A stretch of 64,000 nt of DNA from an uncultured Lachnobacterium sp. (GTDB taxonomy: Bacteria > Bacillota > Clostridia > Lachnospirales > Lachnospiraceae): contig URSS01000004.1 in the NCBI GenBank assembly GCA_900550545.1, positions 1-64,000 of the forward strand, in the 5' to 3' direction. Within the stretch, counting starts at the first letter, position 1. Each line of letters starts with the position of its first letter. Shown piece after piece: positions 37,416-46,137 of this stretch. The translations under genes were made by a program, and so were the position numbers. The notes below the pieces were generated by a model. It did not search any database. It was not told the origin of the DNA and was given only the letters and a program-made list of their open reading frames with translations.

Positions 37416-39470
37416 CTATTGGTTTCGCTGTGCGTCCAAAGCATCGAGAGGCTCATTCAGCTTCTCGGTTCCCGGTACGACAAAGCGTCCATTTACAATA
37501 ATATCCTCCGTGGTTTTATCCTTGCGGATCACGGTAATTTTTCCAAGCTCGTCATACGGAATCGTAATATCGGTATGACAGTTAAAATATGCTTTTGAGA
37601 TGTCTTCTTTTCGAAGCATCGAAATTTCATTATCCCTCGCGACAATCGCCTTGCCGTCCGGGTTATAGGTCATATTGTCCTCATCATAGGTGTAGCAGGT
37701 ATCTCCCACTGCAAAATGCGGTCCTGTCTTTTCTGCAATCAGAATCGGCAGCTTATCCGCAATGCCATATTTACGGGCCATCACATAAGCCGTCGTGTTG
37801 GTTCCGATGGCAAACTCTCCCATCGGAAGTGTCTTATGATGATACAATACATTATCTTCAATATATTTTTTATTTTCTGCTTCCTCTTCAAAATTCGTGC
37901 AGGTATACGATACAATCTTTCCATCCACGAAATCCAGTTCCAGATTTTCGTAGTTCAATTCATTCAAATATACCTGACTGACATGAAGCTTTCCATTGGT
38001 TCCGGTAAGAACCGGAGAGGTAAACACTTCTCCCACCGGAATATTGACATCTGCCACGCAGTTTTCGAATGCGGTCTCTTTTGCAGGATCCGACAGCGGA
38101 TAAATTTTCACATACAGATCCGTGCGGTTTTCGTTCGTTCCCTGAATGTGTACCATATCAGCCGTATCTAACACATCGATGATTTTCTGCTGCATATCGC
38201 GATACAATGCATAATCAAGCGTATTGATTTTAACCGTCTCCGCAAAAATCTCCTCGAACTGCTCCCCGATGGAAGGAACCGGATATGCAATAATTGTAAA
38301 ACTGCGTTCCTCCCCACGGATATATTTATTGATCAGCTGACTGGATTCACTGCGCTGATATACCAACAGTTTCTGCTGTTTTTCGGTAAACTTCACACAG
38401 GCATCCTTCTGCTCCGGTGAAAAAGGCTTCGTGCCAAATATATCAATTACAGCCGGACCTCCATATGCCGGTGCCTGCGCTTTTAATTTTTCCCAGACAC
38501 TGCGTTCCACTTCAAGTCCGCGCTCAATCAATGCCTTATCCAGCCAGAGTCCTCTGTCCTCCCGGTGATCATATGTGTACTGTTTATTCAATGATATCGA
38601 AAACGGACGCAGAATCGAATCCAGTCCCATCTTCTTAAAATTGTTCACTGCATAGCGTACCATCCGCTCGAACCCAATTGGATAGCGAATCTCTGCAATG
38701 GATTTCTTTGTAATATCTTTTCCGGTTGTGGCAAATCCGATGCGGTATCCTTCCGTAAATGTATCTGCCATCGCCTGTACCTGTTCGTCAGAAAACGTAT
38801 TTAAAAACGCATACGATTTCATTTCATCGCTGCCAATGCACATTGCATAGCGAAACAGATAAGAGGCATCTGACAAATCTGCCTGCATGACCAGTTCTTT
38901 ATAATAATCGTCTCTTGTCGTGACCAGACGCTCAATGGCATCCTGGTTAAATATCTCGGTGTAATCATGCATGAAAGAATAAATAATACTCTTCAACTCT
39001 TTTACACTTAAGTTATCAATGTCTTCAAAACAATTATAAAGTTCTACAAAAAGCTCCGCATACAGACAGATATAGGTAAGATTTCCTTCTGCACAATACG
39101 GCGCGATGCTGTGAAACTTTGCATCAAGCATGGAAAGAATCTGTCCGTATTCCGTTCCCATACAACTGCATGCATATGCCGGGTTTGCGAAGCTTTTCTC
39201 ATAACCAGCCTCCTGTACATCATCATACAAACGCTGATTTAACTGTTCCCCCTGTGCTGCTGTCATTATGGAAAATTCGCCGGATATCGCCTCTTCTGCC
39301 ACACTATGCTCCAACAGAAGATAATTTGCCATCTGTTCAAAATATCCGCGGTAAACTTCCGGTACCGTTATGGCTCCATCTACTACGATATCTCCGATGC
39401 GCTCCATGACCAGCGCAATTCTTTCTGTATATTGTTCATTATTTTCCCGGAACAATTCCTTATAACTCAT
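37416..39470 (-). CDS. M29-type aminopeptidase with a long N-terminal extension
   Basis: The C-terminal half (about 340-684) matches thermophilic-type M29 metallo-aminopeptidases, with GEVFTSP, LPMGEFAIGTN and EKTGPHFAVGDTCYTYDED carrying the likely Glu, His and Asp metal ligands. The first 330 residues are an extra mostly helical region not found in the 400-residue classic enzymes and not recognised by me. No signal peptide is present, so it is probably cytosolic. The ribosome site is weak (GAGG or AAGG), and a hairpin remnant of the MITE family lies directly upstream at 39484-39539. Confidence 0.8.
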   Translation of the reverse strand: MSYKELFRENNEQYTERIALVMERIGDIVVDGAITVPEVYRGYFEQMANYLLLEHSVAEEAISGEFSIMTAAQGEQLNQRLYDDVQEAGYEKSFANPAYACSCMGTEYGQILSMLDAKFHSIAPYCAEGNLTYICLYAELFVELYNCFEDIDNLSVKELKSIIYSFMHDYTEIFNQDAIERLVTTRDDYYKELVMQADLSDASYLFRYAMCIGSDEMKSYAFLNTFSDEQVQAMADTFTEGYRIGFATTGKDITKKSIAEIRYPIGFERMVRYAVNNFKKMGLDSILRPFSISLNKQYTYDHREDRGLWLDKALIERGLEVERSVWEKLKAQAPAYGGPAVIDIFGTKPFSPEQKDACVKFTEKQQKLLVYQRSESSQLINKYIRGEERSFTIIAYPVPSIGEQFEEIFAETVKINTLDYALYRDMQQKIIDVLDTADMVHIQGTNENRTDLYVKIYPLSDPAKETAFENCVADVNIPVGEVFTSPVLTGTNGKLHVSQVYLNELNYENLELDFVDGKIVSYTCTNFEEEAENKKYIEDNVLYHHKTLPMGEFAIGTNTTAYVMARKYGIADKLPILIAEKTGPHFAVGDTCYTYDEDNMTYNPDGKAIVARDNEISMLRKEDISKAYFNCHTDITIPYDELGKITVIRKDKTTEDIIVNGRFVVPGTEKLNEPLDALDAQRNQ

Positions 39471-39483
39471 ACCTTCAAAAACC

Positions 39484-39539
39484 TCACTAAGGTATACATC
39501 GAATTACATGCATCGATGATACCTTTTGACCCTTTAATC
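39484..39539 (-). repeat. Reduced copy of the MITE family: solo hairpin H4
   Basis: Read on the minus strand, this is the first 62 bases of the 212-bp repeat, starting GATTAAAGGGTCAAAAGG and ending TTAGTGA, but with several bases missing at the hairpin tip. After TTAGTGA the sequence is unrelated to the repeat, and there is no target duplication. The remaining stem still pairs AAGGTAT with ATACCTT and ATCGA with TCGAT. It is followed by GGTTTTT, so it may now act as the terminator of the pyrE-vanZ genes. Its first bases supply part of the TGA stop of the upstream gene. Confidence 0.85.
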
Positions 39540-39867
39540 ATATTACAAATCCCATGACATAGGTTCCTGCCCAGCATGCAATATTAACCACTGACAGAAA
39601 CAGTCCCAGTCTTGGGAACAAACGGAAAGAATCCTCTTCCCGAAGACTGCCTGCCGCAACAACTACCACAACAACGGACGCAAGCATTGCGAGCACTCCG
39701 ATGCTTCCATAATAAGCAGACAGTTCTCCATTTGCACGAAATGCAAGTTCCAGAATCACCAGATACAGCACCAAAAGCACAAGGGCAAGAACCGTAGCCA
39801 CAATTCCTCTCTTGGAATGGGTCTTCTCTGTGAACTTGTAAGATCCGTGTCTTTTGTGTTTTCTCAT
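39538..39867 (-). CDS. Small membrane protein, DUF6142-like
   Basis: A 109-residue protein with three hydrophobic helices (GIVATVLALVLLVLYLVILE, YGSIGVLAMLASVVVVVVA, LFLSVVNIACWAGTYVMGF) after a basic N-terminus. It fits what I recall of DUF6142, a Lachnospiraceae family of unknown role. Its start overlaps the vanZ-like stop. The TGA stop is formed by the junction with the MITE remnant (the GA belongs to the repeat), so the insertion may have altered the original C-terminus. Confidence 0.65.
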   Translation of the reverse strand: MRKHKRHGSYKFTEKTHSKRGIVATVLALVLLVLYLVILELAFRANGELSAYYGSIGVLAMLASVVVVVVAAGSLREEDSFRLFPRLGLFLSVVNIACWAGTYVMGFVI

Positions 39868-40322
39868 TGGTTATCCTTCCCATTTCTTATTGTTTTAATA
39901 ATAAAATACGTCAAGTATCCAAGTAATCCGCCCAGTGTATTTAAAAACAAATCGTCCACATCAAAACATCCCAGTCGAAATACCAGCTGTATAACCTCCA
40001 CCAGAAGGCTGAGGAAAAAACAGTGAATCACAACCACGATTCCATTGCGTTTCTTCGGATGCAATGTCGGCAGGAAAAAGCCAAGTGGCATAAATGCGAT
40101 CACATTTCCTGCGATATTGATGAACACTGCTTTAAATCCAAGCAGATGCCGGTAACGGATAAAACGTGTAATCTCCTTAAAAAGCGTGAGATTATACCGG
40201 TACTCTTCTCCAAACTGTGTTCTTCCAAATCCTTCGGAAAAGAACAAAAAATAAAATAACAAAATCAAATATACGATAAACAGTACCGATAATACTCTCC
40301 GATGCCACTTAGTTGCATCCAT
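39864..40322 (-). CDS. VanZ family membrane protein
   Basis: A 152-residue protein with four hydrophobic helices and the VanZ-type FINIAGNVIAFMPLGFFLP and DVDDLFLNTLGGLLGY motifs. Named for teicoplanin-resistance VanZ, but most members have no assigned role. The ATG at 40322 lies inside the end of pyrE (14-base overlap), indicating translational coupling; a TTG seven codons earlier is possible. Confidence 0.85.
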   Translation of the reverse strand: MDATKWHRRVLSVLFIVYLILLFYFLFFSEGFGRTQFGEEYRYNLTLFKEITRFIRYRHLLGFKAVFINIAGNVIAFMPLGFFLPTLHPKKRNGIVVVIHCFFLSLLVEVIQLVFRLGCFDVDDLFLNTLGGLLGYLTYFIIKTIRNGKDNQ

Positions 40323-40989
40323 ACTGCTTGTAATACTGGTCAATTGCCTCTTTTAATGTGTCATCAATAACAATTCTTCCCTGGCACTCACGATTATATA
40401 AGTGCTCCACAACTTCTTCCATTGTTACAATTGCTTTTCCTTCAAAACCATATTTTTCATGGATTTCATCCAGCGCGCTGACTTTGCCGCCCTGGCCAAC
40501 TTCCATACGATTCAGACTTACCATAAGTCCCACGATTTCTACATTTGCTGCTCCACGTACCTTCGGTACTGTCTCTTCCATAGACTTGCCGGATGTTGTC
40601 ACATCCTCGATCATAACGACACGATCTCCATCTTTTAAGCTGCTTCCAAGGAATCCTCCCTTGTCTGCACCGTGATCCTTTGCCTCTTTACGATCAGAAC
40701 AGTAACGAACTTCTTTTCCGTAGAGTTCACTGTATGCGATTGCTGTAACGACAGCAAGTGGAATTCCCTTATATGCCGGTCCGAATAACACATCAAAGTC
40801 ATCTCCATAATTTGCATGGATTGCCTTTGCATAATACTCACCTAATCTTTTTAACTGGGAACCGGTAACATATGCACCTGCATTCATAAAGAAAGGCGAT
40901 TTTCTACCACTTTTTAAGGTAAAATCGCCAAATTTCAAAACATCACTCTGTACCATAAATTCAATAAACTCGCTCTTGTAAGCTTCCAT
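40309..40989 (-). CDS. pyrE: Orotate phosphoribosyltransferase
   Basis: Transfers ribose-5-phosphate from PRPP to orotate, giving OMP. The 226-residue protein has the PRPP-binding loop VVMIEDVTTSGKSMEET and FGPAYKGIPLA. AGGAGG lies 11 bases upstream. It is separated from other pyrimidine genes and leads a small set with vanZ and the DUF6142-like gene. The upstream 210 bp (40990-41200) shows no clear promoter or attenuator. Confidence 0.96.
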   Translation of the reverse strand: MEAYKSEFIEFMVQSDVLKFGDFTLKSGRKSPFFMNAGAYVTGSQLKRLGEYYAKAIHANYGDDFDVLFGPAYKGIPLAVVTAIAYSELYGKEVRYCSDRKEAKDHGADKGGFLGSSLKDGDRVVMIEDVTTSGKSMEETVPKVRGAANVEIVGLMVSLNRMEVGQGGKVSALDEIHEKYGFEGKAIVTMEEVVEHLYNRECQGRIVIDDTLKEAIDQYYKQYGCN

Positions 40990-41201
40990 TGTCTTATAAA
41001 CCTCCTATTTGCAAGGGTTTGCGCCTCTTGATTATTTCTATTTTACTGTTTTGACACCATTTTGTTTTGGTAACAAAAACTAAGTCTTGATACTGCTCTT
41101 CGGCAACATTTCCTTATAATCTTATCACATAATAATCCTATTTTCAACGCAGAATCCTCTTGAGTTTCCGATGTTTTATGCCCTCTAGTAACCATAACGA
41201 C

Positions 41202-41242
41202 AAAAAAATAGCATCCCAACCGCCTAAAGTCAGATGCTATTT
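41202..41242 (-). terminator. Terminator of the MYG1-like gene
   Basis: AAATAGCATC and GATGCTATTT pair over 10 bp with a 17-base loop. The A-run on the plus strand gives a T-run on the minus-strand transcript. It lies 65 bp after the stop of the MYG1-like gene. Confidence 0.8.
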
Positions 41243-41306
41243 CAGAGTCTCAACTGAGGGCAAATTTCAAGCGCCCTTTTCTATATTGTTTGATTTTCCT
41301 TTTTCT

Positions 41307-42518
41307 TTACGATCCGGACGGAATCCGTACAACCAGTTTTCTTCCGGCTTTTTCAATCATAGTAAGTACCGGTATATGTTTCTTTCGAAGCGCATGCACA
41401 ATCGGGTAAGTCTCAAACACATTGCCCTGCACATAGACAGCTTCCGGCTTATATTTTAATATCTGTCTGACCTGTTCCTTAACACGCGCCTTCCAGTCCT
41501 GCTTTTCCAGCGCAACTTCCGCATAATTGTCCTCAATTTCCAGTTCCGGCAATGCTGCAAAATCCACATGGCAGATGCGTACCGACGGAATGCCTCTGGC
41601 GCCGGCAATCTGTTTCAAAAGTTCCTCTGCTTCGGTATCCGGTGCGGAAAGGCTCACGATCACAGAATCCTCCTGATAAACCTCAAGTGCCTTTTTGCAT
41701 GCTGCTTTCGCGTCCTCCAGTTCTCCAACCGTCATGAGAAAACCGCCTTTGTGACAAAAGACTGCACTGCTTAATCCGGTCTCTTTTACCAGCTCCTCTC
41801 CTTCGAGTCCGAGCCATTGCGACGGAAAACTGCATTTATAATTCATGGAATACTCTCGTTTCTGTGGCTGAATACAATATCCTCCACGATTGGAAGGAAA
41901 AATAACAAACGCGATCTCTGTCTCAGCCAAAGCTTTCTGGCAGGGAATAAATTCCGGAAGCACAAGGATGCGGTCCTTTGGATTATGTTCTTCGAGCACC
42001 TGTTCCACGCGCTGGTCTGCGCGGGCATTTCCACGGTACCGCTCAAATTTGTTTTCCAGAATCATTCCAGCAACACTGACCGCCTGAAAAAATGCTTCAT
42101 CGCTTCCCCCTTTTGCATCCCATGGCGGATTAAAATTTCCAATCAGCGTGGCGAGTTCATTTTTCTCCCCTGTATTATCGTTGATATCCAGAGGCTGAAT
42201 AAATGATTCATCCAGTTTCTCTGCAAGTTCTTCACCTAGGATTTCTTTTCCAAGTACTTCCCATAACAGCCCAAAAGCCGCATAAGGAACTCCATTCTCA
42301 CGCACCCTGCTGTCTTTTTGGTGATGATCGTATCTGCCTCGTCCGATATCAAATACGATTCCGTCAAAATCTTCCGGGGCTTTATTTCCTCTGGAGATAA
42401 CGATCTCCGGGTTGATATACAAAAGTAATGCAGATGAAAATACATCATCTGCATGAAATTTCCCTCCATGGGTAAATGCTTTCGCATCCTTCTTCTTTAT
42501 TTCTTCCAGCAGTTCCAT
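41307..42518 (-). CDS. MYG1-like phosphoesterase with extra C-terminal domain
   Basis: The first 285 residues match the MYG1 family of DHH-like metal-dependent exonucleases. The metal-binding segments are HGGKFHADDVFSSALLL and FDIGRGRYDHHQ; the later LVKETGLSSAVFCHKGGFLM is also typical. Eukaryotic MYG1 is a 3-prime RNA exonuclease; bacterial roles are not settled. About 118 further residues (LSAPDTEAEELLKQI to the end) look like a Rossmann-like alpha/beta domain I cannot name. AAGGAG precedes the ATG. It is transcribed after the 126-residue protein gene, 10 bp apart, from a strong promoter. Confidence 0.85.
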   Translation of the reverse strand: MELLEEIKKKDAKAFTHGGKFHADDVFSSALLLYINPEIVISRGNKAPEDFDGIVFDIGRGRYDHHQKDSRVRENGVPYAAFGLLWEVLGKEILGEELAEKLDESFIQPLDINDNTGEKNELATLIGNFNPPWDAKGGSDEAFFQAVSVAGMILENKFERYRGNARADQRVEQVLEEHNPKDRILVLPEFIPCQKALAETEIAFVIFPSNRGGYCIQPQKREYSMNYKCSFPSQWLGLEGEELVKETGLSSAVFCHKGGFLMTVGELEDAKAACKKALEVYQEDSVIVSLSAPDTEAEELLKQIAGARGIPSVRICHVDFAALPELEIEDNYAEVALEKQDWKARVKEQVRQILKYKPEAVYVQGNVFETYPIVHALRKKHIPVLTMIEKAGRKLVVRIPSGS

Positions 42519-42528
42519 TCTCTGCTCC

Positions 42529-42909
42529 TTAATTTACCGAGTAATCGTAGCTGTCCAGCTGAACCTCTTCGACCTGTTTTGCTGCCCCATCCAAATGCAG
42601 ACCGACCATCATCGGACATTCTGCAGTTGCTGGAAATGTAAGTGTCACATTATTTCCAGATACAGAAGAAGTAGCACCTGCTGCTTCTACCTGTAAAATC
42701 GTTTCATTGAATTTCATCTTTAAAGTGATAGTTCCTTCTATTCCACTCCAATTTACATTGGCAAGAATTTTTCCACCACCATTCCATTTATCCCATACTC
42801 CGGAATAAGTCACATCAAGTTTGCCCTGTTTGTTTCCACTTGCAGCATAAACACCCTCTGCATAATCCGGTACGATTGCAATCATTGGTTTTACATATTT
42901 CTTAGACAT
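42529..42909 (-). CDS. Small beta-rich protein with leader-like N-terminus
   Basis: A 126-residue protein I cannot assign. The N-terminus SKKYVKPMIAIVPDYAEGVYAASG resembles a short leader found on several small gut-Firmicute proteins, with a possible processing point after YAASG. The rest is rich in Trp, Thr and Val and predicted beta-stranded (VWDKWNGGGKILANVNWSG), somewhat like a carbohydrate-binding fold. There is no classical signal peptide. It has a near-perfect promoter and AAGGAG site and is co-transcribed with the MYG1-like gene, so it may be abundant. Confidence 0.7.
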   Translation of the reverse strand: MSKKYVKPMIAIVPDYAEGVYAASGNKQGKLDVTYSGVWDKWNGGGKILANVNWSGIEGTITLKMKFNETILQVEAAGATSSVSGNNVTLTFPATAECPMMVGLHLDGAAKQVEEVQLDSYDYSVN

Positions 42910-42963
42910 AATAACATCTCCTTATATCTCACATTCAACATATATACATCTCAATTGGCACCT

Positions 42964-42993
42964 ATTATATAGGGGGGATTTAGCAAATGTCAA
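42964..42993 (-). promoter_or_regulatory. Consensus sigma-A promoter of the small protein - MYG1 operon
   Basis: On the minus strand a perfect TTGACA (42988-42993) and a perfect TATAAT (42964-42969) are 18 bases apart. MITE copy 2 begins 20 bp upstream of the -35. The 55-base leader ends in AAGGAG. Confidence 0.85.
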
Positions 42994-43013
42994 GTACTTT
43001 TGAACTATAAAAT

Positions 43014-43225
43014 GATTAAAGGGTCAAAAGGTATCATCGATGCATGCTTGCATGCAATTCGATGTATACCTTAGTGACCCGCACTACACCGAGAAAGTAG
43101 CAATTTACTGCTGAAACGCAGAAAATTAGCGGATTTCGAGGTGGAGTCAGATTACGGGAATGCGTAGCATGTAGTAATCTGATTAATCATAAATGAGGGG
43201 CAAAATACCTTTTGACCCTCATATC
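43014..43225 (+). mobile_element. 212-bp MITE-like structured repeat, complete copy 2
   Basis: Apparently identical to copies 1 and 3. Flanked by a perfect 7-bp target duplication ATAAAAT at 43007-43013 and 43226-43232. The last base of the right duplicate is the first base of the permease stop codon on this strand, so insertion was flush with the 3-prime end of that gene. The 322 bp between the flanking genes hold only this element and the promoter at 42964-42993. Confidence 0.93.
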
Positions 43226-43231
43226 ATAAAA

Positions 43232-45247
43232 TTACTTATTCACCTGATTTCCGACAATGCGGTAATAAGCACGCGACGTAAGACGGAAAACCAGATAATA
43301 GATCAGCATAAAAACAAGCAATGTAATCACCAGACATTTTACAAACAATCCTGTGTTTGACAGATTCAAAAGTACCAGCAGTCTGCGGATCATCGGAAAT
43401 GCTGCCGTCACATGAATGGCTGCCATCACAAGCGGCAGGAAGAATACAATGCGCACCTGTGACTGAATAGACACTTTTACTTCCTGGTTGCTCATTCCCA
43501 CTTTCTCCATGATTTCATATCGCTGCCGGTCGTCATATCCTTCCGAAATCTGTTTATAAAAGATAATCATAACTGTCACCATAAGGAACATGGAACCAAG
43601 GAAAATGCCGAGGAAAAACAGGCCCCCATATATGGTATAAAAATTCTGTTCGTGTGACAGGCGCCCTTCCACATACCGGTTTTCCAGATTGCTGCGGTTT
43701 TCATTCTGCTTTTCTATCAGTTTACCGAGTTTTTCCTCACATGCGACCTTCTGCGCCTTTGTTCCGTCAATCTCATATCCACTGACTCTGCAAAAACTGT
43801 ACGCATGATCGCCCAGCAGCTTCTTTTGCTTTTCGAACAATTCTTCTACCGTTTTTTCACTGTCCACAATGATGTAATATGCCCCCTGCACTTCGGAATT
43901 GGTATAAGCATCCCGAAGCTCATGCACATGTGTTTTTGCCACCTTGTATTTTTCCCCTAAAATAGTAACGGTCTTTCCTCCATTCCATTTGGAACCATAG
44001 ATGGCCACAGTATGTTCCGCAACTTCCGGCACATCCTTTTTCCCCAATACTTTTTGCATTGCCAGAAAATTCTCACGGGTAACCATGTTTACCGTATATT
44101 TGTCTGCTGAAGTATCTGACGGTAATTCCAGCTTATCTCCCTGCATCTGCATAAGCATGGACAGATAACTGTATCCAACCTTCTTTTCAATTTTTCTTCC
44201 TGATTTTTCAATGAAAGCTGCGATTTCTTCCTGATTTTTCAGTTCATTGTCATCCAATGTTTTTTCATAGGAATATACATTTATTTCATTTGGATACCGT
44301 GATAGCAGTTCATCACCGATTCCGGCAAACATACTCACCGTCATAGAAATCACAACTAGAACCATAGTTGACAAAATACAGATGCTTGCGAGTCCCGCTG
44401 CATTCTGTTTCATACGGTAAAGCATTCCGGATACCGCTGTAAAATGCTTTTTGTTATAATAAAATTTCTTGTTTTTACGCATAAGTTTGAGCAATGCAAT
44501 ACTTCCTGCAATAAACAGAAAATACGTGCCTATGATTACAAGGACAACTGCAAGGAAAAACAGTGTCAGTACTTTTAACGGATTTTCTGTAGTAAATGCA
44601 ATATAATAGCCGATTCCAAGACACACCATTCCTGCAAGTGTCATCAATACTTTGGTCTTTGGCTCCTTTTCTCCCACATTTCCGCCACGAAGAAGTTCCA
44701 TCGGATTTGCAAGTTTCATCTGCATATAATTATAAAGAAATGTAAGAAAATACAGAATTCCAAAAAGTACAATCGTGTACTCTATTCCCTGCCAGGAAAT
44801 TTCAAAACTTACAGTTGTTGTAATATCCAGAATCCGATATAAAAACATCAGCATCAGTTTTGAGAAAATAATTCCTCCAATAATTCCTCCACCAATTGCC
44901 AAAACCGAAGTATACAGCGTCTCTATCGCAAGCACCTTGCCAATATGCCGTTTTTCCATGCCTAAAATATTGTAGATACCGATTTCTTTTTTTCTTCGTT
45001 TGCTGATAAAACTGTTGGTATAAAAAATAAAAATATAAGAAAAAATTCCGATGATACCAACTCCGAAGGATAAAATCCGTCCAATCATTTCAGCGCCCCT
45101 TGCATGTGCAAGGCCTTCATTTCCACTCAGAAATGTCATCAGGTAAAACATTGCTACCGTAATAAGTCCTGACAAAATATAGGGAACATACAGTTGCCGG
45201 TTATTGCGCATATTGGTCTTTGCCAGTCTCACGTAAATTTTATTCAT
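43232..45247 (-). CDS. BceB-like ABC transporter permease (FtsX family)
   Basis: A 671-residue permease with about ten membrane helices and one large extracytoplasmic domain (about residues 310-540), the mark of BceB-type peptide-antibiotic sensors and detoxifiers. MNKIYVRLAKTNMRNNRQLYVPYIL at the N-terminus is typical. It would form a complex with the ATPase encoded upstream and signal to the neighbouring intramembrane-sensing kinase. The ATG at 45247 overlaps the ATPase gene by 8 bases. MITE copy 2 begins right at its stop codon. Confidence 0.9.
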   Translation of the reverse strand: MNKIYVRLAKTNMRNNRQLYVPYILSGLITVAMFYLMTFLSGNEGLAHARGAEMIGRILSFGVGIIGIFSYIFIFYTNSFISKRRKKEIGIYNILGMEKRHIGKVLAIETLYTSVLAIGGGIIGGIIFSKLMLMFLYRILDITTTVSFEISWQGIEYTIVLFGILYFLTFLYNYMQMKLANPMELLRGGNVGEKEPKTKVLMTLAGMVCLGIGYYIAFTTENPLKVLTLFFLAVVLVIIGTYFLFIAGSIALLKLMRKNKKFYYNKKHFTAVSGMLYRMKQNAAGLASICILSTMVLVVISMTVSMFAGIGDELLSRYPNEINVYSYEKTLDDNELKNQEEIAAFIEKSGRKIEKKVGYSYLSMLMQMQGDKLELPSDTSADKYTVNMVTRENFLAMQKVLGKKDVPEVAEHTVAIYGSKWNGGKTVTILGEKYKVAKTHVHELRDAYTNSEVQGAYYIIVDSEKTVEELFEKQKKLLGDHAYSFCRVSGYEIDGTKAQKVACEEKLGKLIEKQNENRSNLENRYVEGRLSHEQNFYTIYGGLFFLGIFLGSMFLMVTVMIIFYKQISEGYDDRQRYEIMEKVGMSNQEVKVSIQSQVRIVFFLPLVMAAIHVTAAFPMIRRLLVLLNLSNTGLFVKCLVITLLVFMLIYYLVFRLTSRAYYRIVGNQVNK

Positions 45248-46007
45248 GCTGCTCACCACCTGTCGTCAACACTGTCAGAGTATCGGAAATCTTTGCATAC
45301 AGTTGTTCATTTGACATATTTCCCCGATACAGCTGATGAAACACTTCTCCATCCTTAATAAATAAAACACGGTTCGCGTGGCTTGCTGCTTTCGTACTAT
45401 GGGTTACCATAAGAATGGTCTGTCCTTCTTCATTAATCTGGTTGAAAAGCGTAAGCATGCTGTCCGATGCTTTGGAATCCAGGGCACCGGTCGGTTCATC
45501 CGCGAGAATCAGTTCCGGCTGTGTGATCAGAGCGCGTGCTACCGCTGTTCTCTGCTTTTGTCCGCCGGACACTTCATACGGATATTTATTCAGCAGACTT
45601 GTAATCCCCAGTTTCTTTGCAATCGGTGCAAGGCGCTGTTCCATCTGCGGATAGTCCACGCCGGAGAGAACAAGCGGGAGAAAAATATTATCTTTTAGTG
45701 AAAAATTGTCCAGCAGATTGAAGTCCTGAAATACAAATCCAAGATGTTCTCTTCGAAACGCAGACATTTCTTTTTCCCGGACTGTCGCTAAATTTTTTCC
45801 ATTTAATACAACGGTTCCCGCCGTTGGTTTGTCCAGCGCTGCAAGAATATTTAACAGTGTGGTTTTACCGGAACCGGATTCACCCATGATAGCAACATAC
45901 TCGCCCTCTTCCACAGAAAAACTGATTCTTGACAAAGCCTGTACCTGATTTCCACCAAATCGTGTGGTATATATTTTTTTTAGATTACTTACTTCTAAAA
46001 TTGCCAT
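45240..46007 (-). CDS. BceA-like ABC transporter ATPase
   Basis: A 255-residue ATPase with Walker A GESGSGKTT, the signature VSGGQKQR, Walker B LILADEPTGALD and the switch histidine in VTHSTKA. It matches the MacB/BceA subfamily. It partners the permease just downstream, together expected to resist cell-wall-active peptides. AAAGGAG precedes the ATG, and the promoter region upstream contains a BceR-type operator. Confidence 0.94.
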   Translation of the reverse strand: MAILEVSNLKKIYTTRFGGNQVQALSRISFSVEEGEYVAIMGESGSGKTTLLNILAALDKPTAGTVVLNGKNLATVREKEMSAFRREHLGFVFQDFNLLDNFSLKDNIFLPLVLSGVDYPQMEQRLAPIAKKLGITSLLNKYPYEVSGGQKQRTAVARALITQPELILADEPTGALDSKASDSMLTLFNQINEEGQTILMVTHSTKAASHANRVLFIKDGEVFHQLYRGNMSNEQLYAKISDTLTVLTTGGEQHE

Positions 46008-46054
46008 TTTGATATACTCCTTTATTTTTTGTGGCGCCAGTTGTTTATGCAGTC

Positions 46055-46127
46055 AGTATAACAAATGAGTTTCCTTCCAACCATCGATTTGTCTTACATT
46101 TTAAAAGCGTACCTTACATTTCTGTAA
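46055..46127 (-). promoter_or_regulatory. BceR-type operator and promoter of the bceAB-like genes
   Basis: TTACA-TTTC-TGTAA at 46114-46127 is an exact fit to the published TNACA-N4-TGTAA binding motif of BceR-like regulators. A second TTACA half-site lies at 46094-46098, two helical turns away. On the minus strand a -10 TATACT (46055-46060) follows, with only a weak -35, as expected for an activated promoter. This implies the adjacent two-component pair turns on the transporter genes. Confidence 0.8.
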
Positions 46128-46137
46128 GATACGCCTG

